NCBI GenBank assembly: GCA_023974075.1
Contig: JAMFTG010000251.1
Span: 1-64,000 of the forward strand
Direction: 5' to 3'
Length of the DNA: 64,000 bases
Source: Chaenocephalus aceratus
Lineage: Eukaryota; Chordata; Actinopteri; Perciformes; Channichthyidae
The stretch's first letter is position 1, and each line of letters opens with the position of its first letter. The notes beneath the pieces are model-generated. The model saw nothing but the letters and a program-made list of their open reading frames with translations. It had not been told where the DNA came from and did no database searches. Position numbers and translations under genes: made by a program. Positions 45,601-60,600 of the stretch are shown piece after piece.

Positions 45601-48600
45601 CTTATTTTTTTCTCCAAAAGAACCGATAAGAGTACCGTTAAAACCTTAACCATCCCTACACGTTTATGATACGTACATGTTTTGTTCAGCAGGATAATCT
45701 CCACATATTAACTCCACTTTGTGATTGTTAAAATGTAATTCGCCAGAAGTGAAAAGCTAACGTTAGGCTATAAAGCAGGGGTTCTCAAAGTGCGGCCCGC
45801 GGGCCAATGGCGGCCCTCGGAAATGTTTCTGGCGGCCCGCGATAGTTAATGTGACACGCTGAAATGCATGCGTTATATTTTAATCCTCCATGGTTGTATC
45901 TAGTAAGAATTAGAATGGAATTTAAGAATGGTAAAACTGCGCCCCCTGGGTTGTCATTCCTAAATTATGAATGACAGCTTGTGGAAAGTTTGCGAGACTA
46001 CTGGTTGCATGGCAACTAGGCATCTCGCGAGTTGCGGTAATTGGTTAGTCCAATAAAGAAAGGATTTGTTTTGGAATTATTTTAGGATTCCGTTTTTTCT
46101 TGGGCGGCCCTCAATCCAATATTGGGTACCTAAATTGGCCCTCACTCATCAAAACTTTGAGAACCCCTGCTATAAAGGAACGACATCACGATCACATGAC
46201 TTCACGTCACCACCGCTAAGCTAAAGGCGGCTAATGTTCATCGTGATGACATTTAGTCGTCTCATTTAGACACTTTGTTAGCAACCGCTGTTTTTAAGAC
46301 ACAGAAGCTTCAGACATTCACCAGTGGGGTGTTTACTGACATGGGAAAATCTCTTGCGTTTCCCACAGACCTTTTAATCGAAAAACATTAACTTTGAGAA
46401 GAAGCAGCCTGGAAATGCGATCTAATTTCAGGGTTTTACAACTCAACCCTGCACTGATCGATACATCTGTTCTCCCTTAACGCAGAGGCATAAAGCTATC
46501 AAGTTGACTTACTGGGCTTAATGGATTCTAGCGGTACAAAAACATCCGTCAGTGAGACTTCTGCTGCAGGAGCCTCGGTGTGAGTCGGGGACATTTCCAG
46601 CAACGAGGCTGCGAGGCTGGGCTGAGAGCTGAGGAGGGGAGCGGGGGCGTCGGATACGAAGGTGGGGATGGGGATGGGGGTGATGGTGCACCCAGACTTG
46701 CTCTGCAGATCTCTCAGAGTGGGCTTGCACAGCTGCTTGTCCCTGGAAAAAGAGAAATGAACTTAATTCATTAGTGTGTGCTTTTACCCTCTCACACAAT
46801 GGCAACAGCTTGAATGCACGAAGCGTTAATTATAACAACATCTTGAAATTGTGAGGGAAACTTCTGAAGCAATTGGAGTCAGGACTCAGAGAGACACGAG
46901 GAGAGCTGGAGCTTTGATGGCAAACACCGACGGTTTATTTGGAGCTTCGGCCGGAGAATTCCCAAGACATGTCACGGGCCACGAGTTGACCACACGGTAG
47001 AGATGCCACAATCAATTCTGAAGAACTCTTCTGCAGCTCCAGGTTTTAACTAGTTCGGAGTAGGGATTGGAATTTGAAAGCAAATGTATATTCGAATATT
47101 CGACCCCCAAAAAACGGTTAACCGAAATGGCTCAATAGCTTGAGCAGCTGTCAACTCAACATTGTAAATAACCAACCAAAAACGATCACCGGTTCATCTC
47201 GTTTTTGGCGTGAGAATAGTTTGGGCAGCGTGAGAGCGTGAGATTGAGAGTGAAAGCGTGCGTCACACGCCAGACGAGTGAGAGTTGGCAACCCTGGTTT
47301 ACCTCTTGCAGGTGGGGCGGAGCAGTTATACAAGAGGGAGATAATAGCTGTACTTATTTTGTAATGAGCCACATGCCATGATGCACCAACTTCAGACTTC
47401 CTTACAGAGCCCCTCCTCCAACACACACGAACGCGCTAGAGATGTTAAGATTCACCGATTCGCATCGGTGCACCGGCATAAACGTTCAAGATGCGAGTGC
47501 ACCGGTTGAAAGAGTGCACATCGGCTACAGTTTGGGTTGAACCGGGTTGAACTCGCGATGCATCGATTGCGTAGCGTCTTTGCATCGGTAAAAAAACCGA
47601 TTCAAAATCCCCTCATCTTGTCAACGCTCAGCAGAGACGATCTTTGATATTTGCTTCGCCACTACGGAGGCCGAGAGTCTCAGTTATCAACACCACGGAA
47701 GTTGAGGAGAAAGAGAAACACAGCGCACCGAAAAATACCTACAAATCAAACGTTTGGCAACACTTCGGATTGTTCAAGAAAGACGGTGTAATAGTCTTTT
47801 ATGCTATATAGTTGACCGCAGGTCATGGAGAGTAATAAGGTATCCGTAGACCTTTGTATGAGGTATCTTTATTACTTAACAGGTCTACAGCCATGATACA
47901 TAGATCCGTCCTAGATGCGGGCTTGCATACACACAGTATCACTCCGCAGCCGCACCCCATCAGTAACGTCCTGATGGTATATGTGCGCGGCACTATATAC
48001 TACAGACGGTCAACTTGAAAAATCGCTCGCAAATTGTTAACGATGCAGAGCCGCTTTAAAGTACACACGTAGTACGAGGAACTTAGCGACGCACATAAAG
48101 AGGCGACATGGGGTTTGCGGCTGAAAAGAGAAACCTGAAAGTTAGACTATGAGTTAAATCACTCAGAGGTGTTCTGTCAGAGAGAGTGGTGTTTAGTTTA
48201 CAGCAGCCTGTGACGGCCAATAACAATTTAAATGTCTTCCTTACTATAAGCAGTTATGAAATACCTGTTTGTGAAAGGTTATTTGTATTCTTTATTGTTC
48301 CTATAGAACCCACTGCTTTCTGCTCACTGGTGAGTTAGCCTATGAGTGTTAAGCACATCAGGCTGGCAGCTGTATGGCATTGCACTATGGTAGCTGTTAT
48401 TTGCACATTGTTAATCATGAGCAATGCATCCTTACATTGTTGAACTGAGGTGTTATACAATTGTACTGTAGCTACTCTGGAGAGCTTTTAAAGGAAAAAA
48501 AATAAAGGCATGATGGGATGTGCAGTACCAAATATGTAAAGCACTTTTTTGTTAATGTATGATTTGCTGCATATAAGGAATAAAACAAAAATCCTCTGTC

Positions 48601-51600
48601 GTACCATATTGAAGTATCATTATTTTTGCATAGTGTTGAATCGCATCGTATCGCACCGAATCGCATAATGTTGAATCAAATCGTATCGAACTGTATCGCA
48701 ACAGGGGTGAATCGTATCGTATCGCATCGCCTGGTGTTTCAAATGTATCGTTAATGTATCGTATCGTGGCAACGTATCGAGATGCGCATCGCATCGGCCT
48801 CAGTGATGGAGATGCACATCCCTAGAACGCGCACATGACCAATGAGTAGGGTTGGGTACCGATAACCAACATTTCGATTCCAACGGCATCATTTAGAAAT
48901 GTGAATTTCGGTTCCGCTTTTCGATGCCTGAGGAAATGTTTCTCGCCGCTCTCCGTAGCCTACTGTATGACTGCGGCGGGGGCGGGAAATGTAGCGTTGT
49001 ACCTACACTTCCTACAGCGTAACCTGAGACCAGGGCCAGCCTGTCGCACTGGCGTTATAGATGTTCGCCTAGGGCGCCAGATCTGTGGAGGCGCTGCGCT
49101 GACAGCTCTGGTTTCTATTATGGAGTTAACAGTAGTTTTGGAGAGTAGGGTGATGAGAGACCCTCTACCTTTTGTTCCACTGGATTGGTGCAATTTCTTG
49201 CTCTTCTCTACGCAATCATCCAGATGCTCTTTTAAGCAGACATCATACTTTCCTAATAAAGGGATGAGCTCCAAAAATGTACCGTGGTCCACGGTGTTGT
49301 CAGCTAGCATATATGCTCCCTCATTCTCCACCTGCCTGCACTTTCACCACATCCACCACACGCTCCAAGACGTCTCTTTCGGACTTGTTCCCTATGAGCA
49401 GACATCTGACTGCCAGCAAACATGCTTTCGATGTCTGCTTTAGAGCACCGTAAGAAGAAAGCTTCAGCACAGGTTGAATGTGTAATGCTCTTTTCGTGCT
49501 CCTCTGTACGCTGGTGTGGTGCCTCCAATCTGACATTCCAGTTATAAACGTGCCAGTGTCAGTCCTCTTCCCAAATGCCAGACATACAAAACAAAACAAC
49601 ATATGCCGTCCCTTGCAATATGACGCCACTTTCTGCTGGTGCCATCTTTACAGGTGAATACCTTCTGCACAACTGGATTTCTGGTATGTTGTTGTGCGTG
49701 CTGTTCTAAAAACATCTGTAACATAGATGGCTCGGGGCGGGCAAAGTAATCTATGTCCTCCTGCTCTTTGCTCTCCTCACTCTCGCTGACACTCTCCTCC
49801 TCTGGGGATGCTACCTGGCTCAACACAATGATACAGAATGAATGGATTCCCTGATAGAGGTCCATACAAATAGGCATTGACATAACAATACCATACGGTG
49901 GTCAAAACTACATGTGTGCCTCCATTTTTTATCTATTTCTATATTATTCATTCTATATATTGTCCATCAAAACTACCACAAAAAGCTGACTATAAAAATG
50001 GTTGCCCTTATAACCAAATAAGTAAATAAACTAAACAAAACAAGCTGCCAGCTGACAGTAATTGTTCATGAATGTTGGTTAACTTTCAATGAGACAACGT
50101 ATCAGAGTCCCATTAAACTATATTTTAACTTGCCAGGGAAAACCTAAAAAAGACAGCTTACTAGCTTGTAGGCTAACGAATGTTTCTCTTATAATATGTG
50201 TCTTATTAGTGCTTCATCAAGGGGATATTAATGGGTTCCAGAACTACAGAGTATCATAACCTTAATAATAATCTTTTCCTAATTTTCTTAGCTTCTGCTT
50301 TCCGCGAGTTCTCCTCGCTCTCCCCACTCGCGCTGATCTCTCTCCCTCTCACCATCTTCCGCACCACCAATATCGGCCACGGGTTAGAAGAAGATGGACC
50401 TGCACCTGTACTAAACATGTCGGTTATTTTGACACAAGCTGCAGCATCAGCACGAAGGGCCTGCTTTTTTCTTGCCCGCAATTTTTCTGCTCCCCCTTTT
50501 CGCTTGGCTTTCGCCATTTCTAACTCGAACTTTTTTTTTTCTCGAAAAAAAAGGCAGTTTGGCTTCAACGGCCGGCTCACCTCCTGGAGGCGTGATTTAA
50601 TGATGCACACCGAGCGGCCAAAGGGGGAGGTGATTAAAGATTTGACTAAAAACATTTAAACAGAGGGTCAATCTACCCGTCTTATGGGCCGGGACTTCAG
50701 AAAAAAAAAAAAATGACGTGTCGGCCCACCGGGAAAATGCCCGGTATGCCAGGTGACCAGTCCAGCCCTGGTTGCGGGTATAGCAAGGGTTAGCATGTAT
50801 ATATAAGTTTAATTTGGCATAGTTTGACCTCTACACCGCACTCACTAACCTGGTCGAAATATTTCCACACATTACTCCTTTTTGGCGCCATGTCTGTGTA
50901 GGACTCTTCTTGGAGTGTAAATAATTACCGGACTATGACTGTGCTGAATACCGGCAAAACTAAATCTCTCCAGTCAAAATGTCTATGTACTTTGCCGCCA
51001 CACACGGTTGCCAATCAGCGCTTATTGTTGTTTAGGCTGGCCACTCATGTGTCGCGAGTGTTGACAGGGGGCGGGGAGCACGCTCATGAACTGTTAGCGC
51101 CGGAACCTCGCAACGGCTTCGGAGCTCATTTGCGCCACATTTGGGCCTAAGATGAGGTTTGAGTCTGCGTGATCTGCGTGTAGGGAGGGGCAGCAGCCAT
51201 ATCTTTGGCTAGATCTGATGGATTTGGACATAAACACGAGTGAAGTATAACCGGGTTAGTGGAGTACTTCGTGACCACAGAGTGTGAACGTTGTGATCAG
51301 CTGTTTTAGCGCAGTTCTCCAGTGAGGGGGGGAGTCTCCCTCCGCAGCCGGTTGGTGTAGTTTTGGCACAAGTCCGTTGTGCAGACCGACGTTAACAGCA
51401 GCCCTGTCTGTGCACACGGAGACCGACTCTGTCGTCCGGTGATCTAACCGCCTTCTGGAAAAGCTTCACAAGTACGTCGGTACGCAAATGCGCTTTGTGA
51501 CACAAGTGACGGTACGCATTTCAGATTACATAACCTGCGTACCAGTTATGTGCACCCCTGTACCAGAGCCATATTATTACTATTATATGACTCTGCCCTG

Positions 51601-54600
51601 TACTACAGCAAGAGTATTCTCCGTCGGGACTTCCTGCAACAACACCACGCCGTTATCAAAGATGTTCTATTGAGAAGAGATCACTACGTGACAAAAGTTT
51701 TCACGTATGGGGCGGGCCATTCTGCACATGCGTTAAATGCGTTAAATATTTTAACGCAATTAATTCAACAAATTAATTACCGCCGTTAACGCGATAATTT
51801 TGACAGCACTAATATATACACATACATTGAATTATATTATTATTATTGAATATGTAATCAACTTAGGCATCACTCCCAAAAAAATTTATAAAAACATTCA
51901 TAACTCATTCGAATACATGAATAATTTTGAATATCCAATTAATCGTTCCCATCCCTAGTTCGGAGTGTAATAATCAACATTCTTCATCAGTGAGACTAAA
52001 CAATTATGGACCCTGAATCTAACTCTCGTCCATAAGAAAGAATGTGCGCCATGGAACCTTCGCCCCTGAACAGTAAACTACCTCATGGCGGCTTGTGCTC
52101 TGTCACAGACTGGCAACAACAATGCGCCCAAGCTGCTCCTCCTTGAGAGAGATAGCAGCAATACCCAAGGCCGTAGAACTATGCCATGGGAAAGGAGACA
52201 GTGAGAGGAGAACATGATGAACTGTGTGGAAGGTTGAATACCTAAGCAAATGATTCCCCAACAGAAATGTGAGGAAAAAAATAGTCAAAGCATAAAGCTG
52301 TTGTGTGCTGTAACGGAGGTGATCTCTGGGGCCGTAGATCTCGGTCTCCGTTACGTAGGATATAGCTTCATTATTGGTGATTCATTTGTTCCACGCTAAA
52401 ACATTGCACAGGAAGCATGTGAATATATGTCATTTATGCATCTATTTGTCACGATCTGTCTATGTTTTAGTTTGTCTGCTTCTGTTTCCTGTTTTAGTTT
52501 GAAAGTGTTCCCCCTCCCGTCTTGTCTGTTGCTGGTGGTTGTGTTCACCTGGTGCCCTGTCTTTCCTCCTCCCTCCTCACCTGTGTCTTGTTGGTTTGAT
52601 TAGTCTCGTGTGTATTTAGGTTCTGTTTCCTGTTAGTGTGTGTGTGTGTGTGTGTGGGAGATCCTTGTTGCTGCTGACTGTGTTCACATGAGACAGTAAT
52701 ATTGAGGCTGTGTCATGTACCACAATGAGTAATAAATGCCCACACCGGGTTGTATTTGGGACGTTCTGCCTCCTTGCTTGGTCGGGCCGCTCAATGGTCA
52801 GCGTCACATGGACCGTATCAACAATGCAGAGATTATTTTTATAGAATTGTATTCAATAACCGCAACAAAATTAAACAGTATGAAGTGATTTGTAAACAGG
52901 AATACAGATTTGACTTAATGTTTTCATAAATATATTTTTCTCCCAGTGAAATTGGCATGGGACTTATTTTTACCCTCTCAAAGAACCGGAATCAGAACCG
53001 GAATTGTTAAAATCCAAACGATACCCAACCCTAGTATAAAGTTCATTGGTTGGTTTTAGGGTTCTTATTTAGAAAATAGACAGAAATCTTTTACCAACAG
53101 CAGCTGCTACGGTACTTAAACTAAACATGTATTCCAAAGTGCTTTAAAGGTCCCATGTCATGGCCATTTCTACTGATCATAATTCCATTGTTGAGGTCTA
53201 CATTCACATTGGTTTCTCATACAGCATCTCTGTATAGTATGTGTATTCACTCTCTGTCCTAAACGGCTTGTTGGAGCTCCTGCCCCCCCCCCCCTCCCTG
53301 TGAGCCTAGTGGCCCTCTGCGAGACAGCGAAAACCAGCCTGAAACACACACCCGCAGCCTGGCTGGGAGTTTGTGTGTGTGCTCACGCTGAGTTCCGCGG
53401 TGTCTCGCCGACCCCACACCAGTGAGCCAGCTCACAGTGTCCCGCTCCTCACAGCAGCGAGCCTCGCAACGTCCCGCCGAGTGTGTGTGTGTGAGGAAGT
53501 CCGCGGATTGGTTGAAACGTAACTATACCCGAAATACATCACTATACCCAAGAAGTAAACAATGGAAAAGAGAAATCCCCAACGAGGCGTTCTGGGGCAG
53601 CACAGACAGGTCTTTTCTGTGTTAGAGTTTTACTCACTACAGGGTGTACTTTGAGGGTTTGTGACTCTGCAGACCGTTTACATGCAGAAAAAACCTTCAT
53701 AACACAAGGGGACGGGTCATATCCATAAAAGCATGGCATGGGACCTTTAAGTGCTCACAGTAGAACAGAGTTTTTTAAATTACCATTTGACCTGCTGGTC
53801 CTCTGGAGGAAGGGACTGCTGCATCAGCGTCTTCCCCAGCAGGTCCAGCTCGTCCAGGGCGGAGTTACCGGGGGTGGAGCCGGAGGAGAGGGGGAGAGAG
53901 AGGGGGAGAGAGAGGGAGGGGGGGTCCGGAGTCAGGAGGAGGCTCGGGGCTGCTGGGATGTCTGCGTCTATACTGTCAGAGGACTGAAGAAGAGAGAGCG
54001 TGAGAAGATGGATGTCTCGCTGATTATACTGGAGCCTTTAACGTGACTGTTTACGGGGGTTTGAGAGCGTAAAGAATCCTCCCTTTGCTCACCTGGAAGG
54101 AGTCCCAGGCTGTGGAGTCTTCAGGTTGTGAGGGGGGGTTGGAGGTGTGTGTTCCTTCACTTAGACCTGTGGGATGCACAAAGAGTTACACAACTATGTA
54201 GGACTATGGTTCAACTCGTAACATGCCAACACACTGACACAAACAATCCCTCAAAACTCACCCTTTCACTCTTGCCTTCAACTCCTAATCCACTAACCCC
54301 TCGCCCTTATTCCACCTAGCTTAGCGCTTTTTACTTTTGTTGTTATCTTTTTTCTTTACTTGCTTGTAAAGCGTTTCGAGCACCAGGAAAAGCGCTATGT
54401 AAATCAAATGTATTATTATTATAAAGAAGTCCACACAATCAAAGTCCTGCATAGGGCTCGGCAGTACGGCCTATGAATAATAACTCAATATTTTCAGGCC
54501 ATGCTGTTACCGAGTGACATGAGCTCGTCGTCCAGGAGACTCATCCCCATCTCCTGCGAGGGGGCGTTGTCTGTGGGAGTGGGGAACTCTGGGAAATATA

Positions 54601-57600
54601 GCGACTGAGGCGATGTGTCCAACCCCGACAGATCCAGCAGGGACGTCCCTCCTGAGAGGTATCAATAAAGTTATTGTAGGTCATTGTATATAAATAATGT
54701 TCTGCATTTAACATCTCTTGTCCGGCAGTGGCCAGTCAGTAGGGTCTCTGGTTCAAGTCCCCGAACAGACTTAAAATATGGAGTGTGGACTGCTACTTGG
54801 AGAGGCCCCATTTCACTGTGTATGATTACACCACTATTACACAGAACACTCATTAGGCTGTGTGCATGAACATGTGTGACCATTAAAGAGGGGTTCATCC
54901 TCCAATTCTATCCATCTATCTTCTCTACACATTCACGTGTTTCTGCGCTCAGCTCTTCCCACCTGTTTGCTTGTGTGTGTTTAACGTGTTGTTGCCGTTG
55001 ACGATCTCCCCTTCACCTGCTGCTTATACTGGTTGATGACCTGAGTCAGGGTGTCGTTGGCCTGCAGGATCTCAGCTGGGGACAGGAGGAGGGAAGCAGG
55101 GGTTATTATCGAGGCTGATGGATAAGGGTGGGGGGGTCAAAAGAGATTCAAGGTCAAGAAGAATTTAGATTTTCATCTTCGAAGATTCTGAATTCACAAC
55201 TTCTAAAATTCAAGCAATTATATAACAAGTATTTTACGAAGCGCTCTCTCTCCCCCTCTCTCTCTCCCCTCTCTCTCTCCTGACAGCCTGTCAGTGTCTC
55301 ATGCAGCTCGCTGATCCAGTAATGAGTGACCCGACAGTGAAGACTAAACATATTTATAACTAGTTTTAGTTCCAGAGGTAGACAAACTAGCTAAGTGTGT
55401 TAGGTCTAACTCTTAGTGTGTGTTGCTCCGCTCACCGGTCCGTCACAGCGGGCGGAGCTGCAGGATTTCTGCTTCACACACACATCGCTATTTTACTGTC
55501 TTTTTCGGACACCTTAAAATACTGCCAGACCGGTGGTGAAGCCATTTTGATGAGCTTGTTTTGCCGCGCACAGAGAAAAGTGTCATGTATTTTACGTCAT
55601 GTGATCGGCTCTCGCGATCGGCTCTCGCGATCGGCCTTTATGGAGAGCACTGATCGATTGGCAGAGAGTGAGTATCGGCCGATCGATCGGAGCATCCCTA
55701 GAATCTACCAACTCAATGTACAGTTCAGCATTTCTGTGCCATTTTAAAGGATGTTAAATCGTGTAAATACAATACATTTAAAAAAGCAAAGATTCACACC
55801 ATTATTATTTTGTTTTTTGTATGTCCATTCCCGTTTCAACGTTTTCAATGTGAAATTAATTCCAAATATGCTTAAATAATTAAATAAAATGTCAGTCCCA
55901 GATATAAAAGACAGTAAAGACACAGTGTGTATGTGCTGAGGGTTAGACTCGGTTACCTTTTCAGGAACAAGTCCTGTTTCTCGCTTGAGGCCAGGAAAAG
56001 GCTCTGTGACCTTTTTACCTATGGTGATCTGGTCTATATGAATGCACCTGCCCATTGCCTGGAAAAGTTAGATGCCGCCTATCACAGCGCTCTGAGATTT
56101 GTCACTAACTGTAAAGCACTTACTCATCACTGCACCCTGTATGCCAAGGCAGGTCTGCCTTCACTAACTGTACGGAGGCTCAGTCATTGGTACACGTTCA
56201 TCTATAAAGCCATGTTGGGTAAACTACCTTTTTATATCTGCTCTCTGATCTCTCGACGAATTGAAAGTACGTATTGCCTTGAGATCTCATGATGTTGTTT
56301 TATTAAATGTGCCAAGTGCTAGGACTGTCTTAGGGAAGAAAGCTTTAGATGTGCAGCTCCACTAAATTGGAACAGTCTGCAAACCTGTTTAAAACTGAGC
56401 ACTTTGGTTCCCCTGCATCACTTTGAAACTCGGCTGGGTGACATGCTGCTTGATACTCATGGTACCTGTCACTGTAAATAGAGTTTTGTAAACTGTATCT
56501 TTTGATCTCAAGGGGCTTCACCTGGTTAATAAAGGCTACAAACAAACAAATGTGGAGATCATTGATTATCTCCTATGTTTCTACAATGACATGGTGTGCG
56601 CGCGTCTGGCGCTCTTATCAGGCTCAACTTTGTGAGAGCAAGAAGATAAAAAAACACCTGGACAGTTAAACTTTGCGTCTTTGGCTCTGCCTGATGAGGA
56701 ATAGAAACATTTCTGCAGCGGTTGTCACTCTTTTATTTCAGGATTTTAACGGCAGATAAATAAAAACATGGCTCACCCAGGGCCTCGTCGTTGTCCTCCG
56801 TGTCGCTCGCCAGTCTGAACAGTGTAGGTCTCATCTTCTCACAGCGCTGGTACAGGTCCTGATCAAACACAGTATGTTAAACACCTGAGATAAACGCTGC
56901 AGTGTAACCTCTATTCTTTATTAGGATCCCCATTAGCACGAGCATGAGCATTGGCTATTCTTCCTGGGGTCCTCACACACAAAAACAAAACAGCTCATCA
57001 TGTCATGCAATTTACAATACTGTATGAAGTGAAAACTAAAATGGTCATCCAATTTTAGCCGTCATAAGGCCAAGCAAAAGAAAATACGAATAATTGTACT
57101 TAATAATAATAATAATAATAAACAGCCACAGTTCAGTTCAGTTATGCTTTCTAACAGTGAGATACTGAAAGTTTCACCTGCAGCAGCTCTGCGTTGCTCT
57201 GATTGTCGGCGGTGGGCTCGTGGTCCTGCAGGATGCGAGTCAGCAGAGAGACGCTCTCGTTCACCTCCTGGATGGCGTTTCACGCGCTTCGAAACCTTCT
57301 CCGCTCGCTTCTGATCCTGAAACAGAGAGGAGACACGTTCACAAAGTGCACACAGAGCAGACACACGGGGACATGATCTTGCAGAGAATAGGATTTGTGT
57401 CATCGTGATATTGTAACTTTCTACTACTTCACAATGGAACTAATACAAATAGTCCACTGTTTGGATTATATTATACATGTTATATATATTGTAGTACAAT
57501 GTGCACATTTGAACTTAACTGTACATTTCCCCTCTGTGGGACTAATAAAGCTATTCTGATTCTTATTTATATAAATATTTGAATTCTATTTCATTTTAGT

Positions 57601-60600
57601 TGGACATTACATTTTAAATCCTTTTTTTATGACTTTTTTTCCTATTTTATCTTTTTTTACACTTTGTCTTTTTGTTTATATCAATATTTATTTACCTTTT
57701 TATTTATGTAACCCTTCGGTATCATTCGATGGACTACGCAAATTAGTCATTCGGGACAAAAAGGTCCACAGTGATACCGCAGGGTTAATGCATTCTAAAA
57801 TGAAACAAACTGTCACAAAACACCCCAAAATAAATAAAGTATTCTGATTCGGAAAAGAAATACAAAATAAACTAATTTGAAGAATAGCAGTAAAAAAATT
57901 AGAATAATAAAAAGGCTTTTTCTGTGAATTCCTGCTGAACCACTCAGTGACACACAAAGCCTCGCTGAAGCAACCAACCCACTTCCTCATTCCTGCTCTC
58001 AAGCGCAGCTTAAAAAACACACTCCGACTACTATCTTCAGCTCTAAAAGTGAACATGTGTGTGATTTTTAAAAGAAGTACCTCTTGGACCATCTCCTTGA
58101 TGAGTTTGTTGGCAGCTTTGAGGTCATCGGGGGTGCGAGCTGTTCAACAGGCGAGACAGCATCTGATGAAAGACGCCGAAAACAATAAGTGAACAGGTTT
58201 CACAAATCACAAAAGAGAGACGACAGCATGTACCGTGGGAAAGAAACTGGGTTAGGTCATTATTCTGACCTAACCAGTAAGGTCAGAATAATGACCTTAC
58301 TGGGTTAGGTCAGTAAGGTCATTATTAAAATAACTGATGATTTCTTTATTTCACAGGAAAGTCCTTACTTTTGACTTCTCCTCGTCCTCAAAAATCGCAT
58401 TCTTGGGTCTGGGAGGAGGAAGGTTCAGGAGTTGGTCAGGCGGCAGCTCGGGGTCTTGTTTAATAATACCTGACAAAAAAAAGGTGTTAATCATCACTGT
58501 TGATAGAAGTAGATTAAGCCATATGTGAAGAATTGTCTCGAAGCTACTCTTAAAAAGGTACTTTTTAGCTGCAATCTTTAGTTCCTTCTCACTGTGCATC
58601 AGTACTGACTTCTGACGGCCGCTCACCTTGTTTCTTCAGCATCTGATAAGCGTCTGTGATCTTGGCCTCATCAGGTAACCCAGAGTCCAGCTGAAGATCA
58701 ACTCCAGAACCTTATTTTTTACCGGCTCAGGTGACCGCGAGCCCAGGTACTGAGGGGGGGAACAAGAAGTTATTTACAAACCAAAAAAGGGGTCTGAAAA
58801 ACCTAGAAATAATAAATTGACACTTGTAGAATCGTAACCTTTGGAGAAAACTACTTGATGAGTTCATTGAGAAAACGGAATTTGCCCACTTCACTGTGAA
58901 ACCTTTTCCCACAGTCCTTCATACAGTTCTCCAGAACCTAGAGAAGAATACAATACAAAATGCTAAAACTAAATCCAATCTGATAACAACAATGTCATAC
59001 TCTAAAGCAGGGGTGGGGAACCTCCGGCCCCAGGCCGTATACGGCCCGCGAGACCATTTGGTACGGCCCTCGAGGTAATTTATAAACACACGCGAAAAAA
59101 TAAAAAAATGAAAGAAATCTAGACCGCAAAAAATTAAAACAAGCGAGTGCCTGTTTTTCCTGGCCAAGGTCAGGGTCCTTGAACACAACCACGAGCCTAA
59201 CGTGTCATCACGTGGTATATGTCTCGTCTGACAGGGGTGCAGTTCTGACGGAGAGCACCAGAACGTCGCTCCGGGACTTCCAAGCTGTACCCATAAGGAG
59301 CCGTACACATGCCGCAGTTTTGCGTGGCTGTGTCTTTAGTTGAAAGCCCAGTGGCGATCTGTTCATCTGTCATACTGATCAGACAGTCAATAACTTTGTT
59401 GTTATTAGCATCTGGTTAGCTAGCTATGCTAACGAATATAAGAAGCTTTTTCTACAACCAGTGAGGTAAAGGCACATCTTTATATGATCATTATAGCTAT
59501 AAAAAATAAGAGAATACAGTAAACAGGTATAAAATACTATATGACAGTAAAAAAAAGTTGTTATTAATAAAGAAGAATACAGTTTGAAAGGGAAGTGATT
59601 TGTAAAATATCCATAAAGAAAAAGAAAATCTGCTTCCAGTTCTGTTTCAAACGGGTGTTGAGAGATGTTTCCATAGATCTCCTAATGTTGCTCTCAAAGT
59701 GCAGCAGATTGATGCTTTTAACTTCAACATTTAAAAAAAAATCTTCCCGTGGGAACATGCCCCGGGCCCGGACACCCTAGAGGAGGTTAGGTTCCACCCC
59801 CCCCCACTTAAATCATGTACACATGGATAGGAAACTAAATACAATTGCACACATCTTGTGTCATGTCTTTCTGTTTTTGGTGTTCATGTCACAACCGTGC
59901 ACGTGCATGCGTGAGTCATGGTGAGATATCTGGATTGAGAGGTTGCTTTCTCTTTGCACAGCATGAAAGAAAGGAAATGAATGGGCTGTGATTTTAGTTT
60001 TTTTAAGCAGAGGTCAATAATTTGTACGGCCCTCGGAGGATGTTGAAAAAATTGAAATGGCCCTTGAGAGGAAAAAGGTTCCCCAGCCCTGCTCTAAAGT
60101 GATGCCACTCCAATATATTGAATACATATTTAGACAAAAAGGTATGGCTAAATGTAGGTTGAGTTTTGTTAAAACACTGTCCAATTCCTGGCAACAAAAA
60201 TCACGTTGAACTATAAATATTACAAAACAGTGACTAACAGCTCCTGGATCAGATTGGACTCACCAGCAGCGCTTGCATGGCCCTCCCACTCCTGAGGAGG
60301 ACTGGATCTTATGAGCCAGCAGTCTGGTGGCCAGCTGGGGTCTGAAAACACAAGACACAAAACAAACGATTGTCAATAGTGTGCTGCAGTCCCTTTTGGA
60401 CCTCATCATGTTGTGGGATGGTAGTTTACCAGGCAAGGACTTCTGCAGCAGAAAATATATTTTGTTATCATAGCTGGGGTTTACACAATTAAAAGGTCCC
60501 ATATTATTCTGCTTTTCATCAATATATTACAGGTCTCAGATATATACAGAACATGTCTCTGATTGGCTGAAACACCAAACAGATCATTGCAGCATTACCC

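Larger units (their letters stand above)
47061..51957. mobile_element. Nested hAT stack in gga1 intron 13, outer element
   Basis: Ends TAGGGATTGGAATTTG and TTCCCATCCCTA, flanked by the 8-bp duplication GTTCGGAG (47053-47060 and 51958-51965). The ATTCGAATATTCGA-like sequence near both tips supports one element. Most of the 4.9 kb is later insertions: a complete hAT at 47437-48824, a transposase-bearing element at about 49030-50770, and ends of at least two others. Confidence 0.8.

Noticed and set aside
46518..46805. Minus-strand 95-codon open frame rich in His/Pro
   Set aside because: It overlaps gga1 exon 14 in a wrong frame. The conserved frame (TLRDLQSKSG... to VPLESIKP) joins exons 13 and 15 in phase.
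50231..50659. Plus-strand 142-codon frame
   Set aside because: Antisense of the basic N-terminus of the hAT transposase on minus.
53738..54046. Plus-strand open frames of 78-102 codons
   Set aside because: Antisense of gga1 exon 13, whose minus-strand reading is conserved and spliced.
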